Below, one piece after another: positions 5,600 to 6,044 of a stretch of 6,044 nucleotides of DNA (its first letter is position 1; each line of letters starts with the position of its first letter). The notes below the pieces were generated by a model that was not told where the DNA came from, ran no database searches, and saw only the letters and a program-made list of their open reading frames with translations. Position numbers and translations under genes: made by a program. Source of the DNA: Alphaproteobacteria bacterium (GTDB lineage: Bacteria > Pseudomonadota > Alphaproteobacteria > Rhizobiales > Rhizobiaceae). Location: positions 1 through 6,044 of the forward strand of contig JAFKFE010000392.1 of assembly GCA_017308345.1 (NCBI GenBank), written 5' to 3'.

Positions 5600-6044
5600 A
5601 GTGAGGGGCCTGCGCAAGCAGTTCGGTGGCGTCGTCGCGCTCAACGGCATCGATCTCGACATCGACACCGACCGGGTCGTCGGCATCGTCGGCCCCAACG
5701 GCTCCGGCAAGACCACCTTGTTCAACGTCGTCACCGGCGTCCATCCTGCGACCGGCGGCACTGTATTGTGGCAGGGGCAGGACATAACCAATATCGGCGC
5801 CCATCGCATCGCGCGGAAGCGGCTGGTGCGGACGTTCCAGCAGGCGATGTCGTTCCCGGGCCTGACGGTCGACGAGAATGTCCGGATCGCCTGGGAGCAA
5901 GGGAGGAGGGGAGGCAGCCGGTGGGTCTCGCCCGGCATGATCCTCGACTTCGTCGGCCTGGCGCCGCTCGGCAAGGCGATCGCCGGATCGCTGCCCTTCG
6001 GCAGCCTCAGGCGCCTGGGCCTCGCCGTCGCACTCGGTGTCTCG
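5586..6044 (+). CDS. LivG-type ABC transporter ATPase, cut by the right edge (153 codons)
   Basis: This is the N-terminal part of a nucleotide-binding subunit that would power import through the two permeases. Visible parts are the A-loop region with aromatic Phe13 (LRKQFGGVVAL), Walker A GPNGSGKTT (36-44), the Q-loop RTFQQAMSF with Gln85 or Gln86, TVDENV (94-99), and a signature region LPFGSLRRLGLAVAL (136-150). Walker B and the H-loop lie beyond the window. In LivG proteins the signature usually reads like L-S/P-Y/F-G-x-Q-R-R-L-E-I-A-R-A-L. Here the Glu is Gly and the Arg of ARAL is Val, while the core LPFG is kept. The segment between Q-loop and signature (about 103-134) is short for LivG, which often carries a longer insertion. 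The gene overlaps the LivM-type gene by 14 nt, so it is the fourth gene of the same operon. Confidence 0.93.
   Translation, partial: MAALEVRGLRKQFGGVVALNGIDLDIDTDRVVGIVGPNGSGKTTLFNVVTGVHPATGGTVLWQGQDITNIGAHRIARKRLVRTFQQAMSFPGLTVDENVRIAWEQGRRGGSRWVSPGMILDFVGLAPLGKAIAGSLPFGSLRRLGLAVALGVS

Noticed and set aside
1..6044. CRISPR array, insertion sequence, tRNA, rRNA or phage element
   Set aside because: No regularly spaced repeats, transposase motifs, terminal inverted repeats or RNA-gene signatures were seen; apart from short control regions the window is filled by metabolic and transport genes.

Overview
The window is high-GC DNA (by eye well above 60%) with compact operons and GC-rich third codon positions. 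Together with the gene types (LivHMG-type ABC transporter, COG3618 amidohydrolase, aldo/keto reductase) this suggests a soil- or plant-associated alphaproteobacterium of the Rhizobiales type, such as a Mesorhizobium relative. The taxon is an inference from composition and gene content, not from a marker gene.

Layout. Positions 1-57 (minus strand) look like the first 19 codons of a divergent gene running off the left edge. Positions 58-196 are a divergent control region with a near-perfect operator at 118-130. A two-gene operon follows on the plus strand: an aldo/keto reductase (197-1183) and, 5 nt later, a lactonase-like amidohydrolase (1189-2061). Positions 2062-2307 hold no convincing gene, but carry a GC-rich hairpin, a promoter-like element with a consensus TTGACA, and a second copy of the operator (2271-2283). 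A transporter operon then runs to the right edge: periplasmic substrate-binding protein (2308-3540), a 90-nt gap with two competing hairpins, LivH-type permease (3631-4500), LivM-type permease (4502-5599) and the first 153 codons of a LivG-type ATPase (5586-6044, cut by the window). A LivF-type second ATPase would be expected just outside.

How the genes may work together. The binding protein captures a solute in the periplasm, the two permeases and the ATPase(s) import it, and the two cytoplasmic enzymes act on it or on a product made from it. An NAD(P)-dependent oxidoreductase next to a COG3618 hydrolase is compatible with oxidation of an aldose or hydroxy compound to a lactone followed by lactone opening. 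The transporter, however, belongs to the hydrophobic amino acid/amide class rather than a classical sugar ABC family, so the substrate remains open. The strongest regulatory signal is that both operons carry TTGT-N3-ACAA operators of the type bound by GntR-family (FCD subgroup) regulators, inside a longer shared 28-bp block. This indicates that enzymes and transporter are one regulon answering to one inducer.
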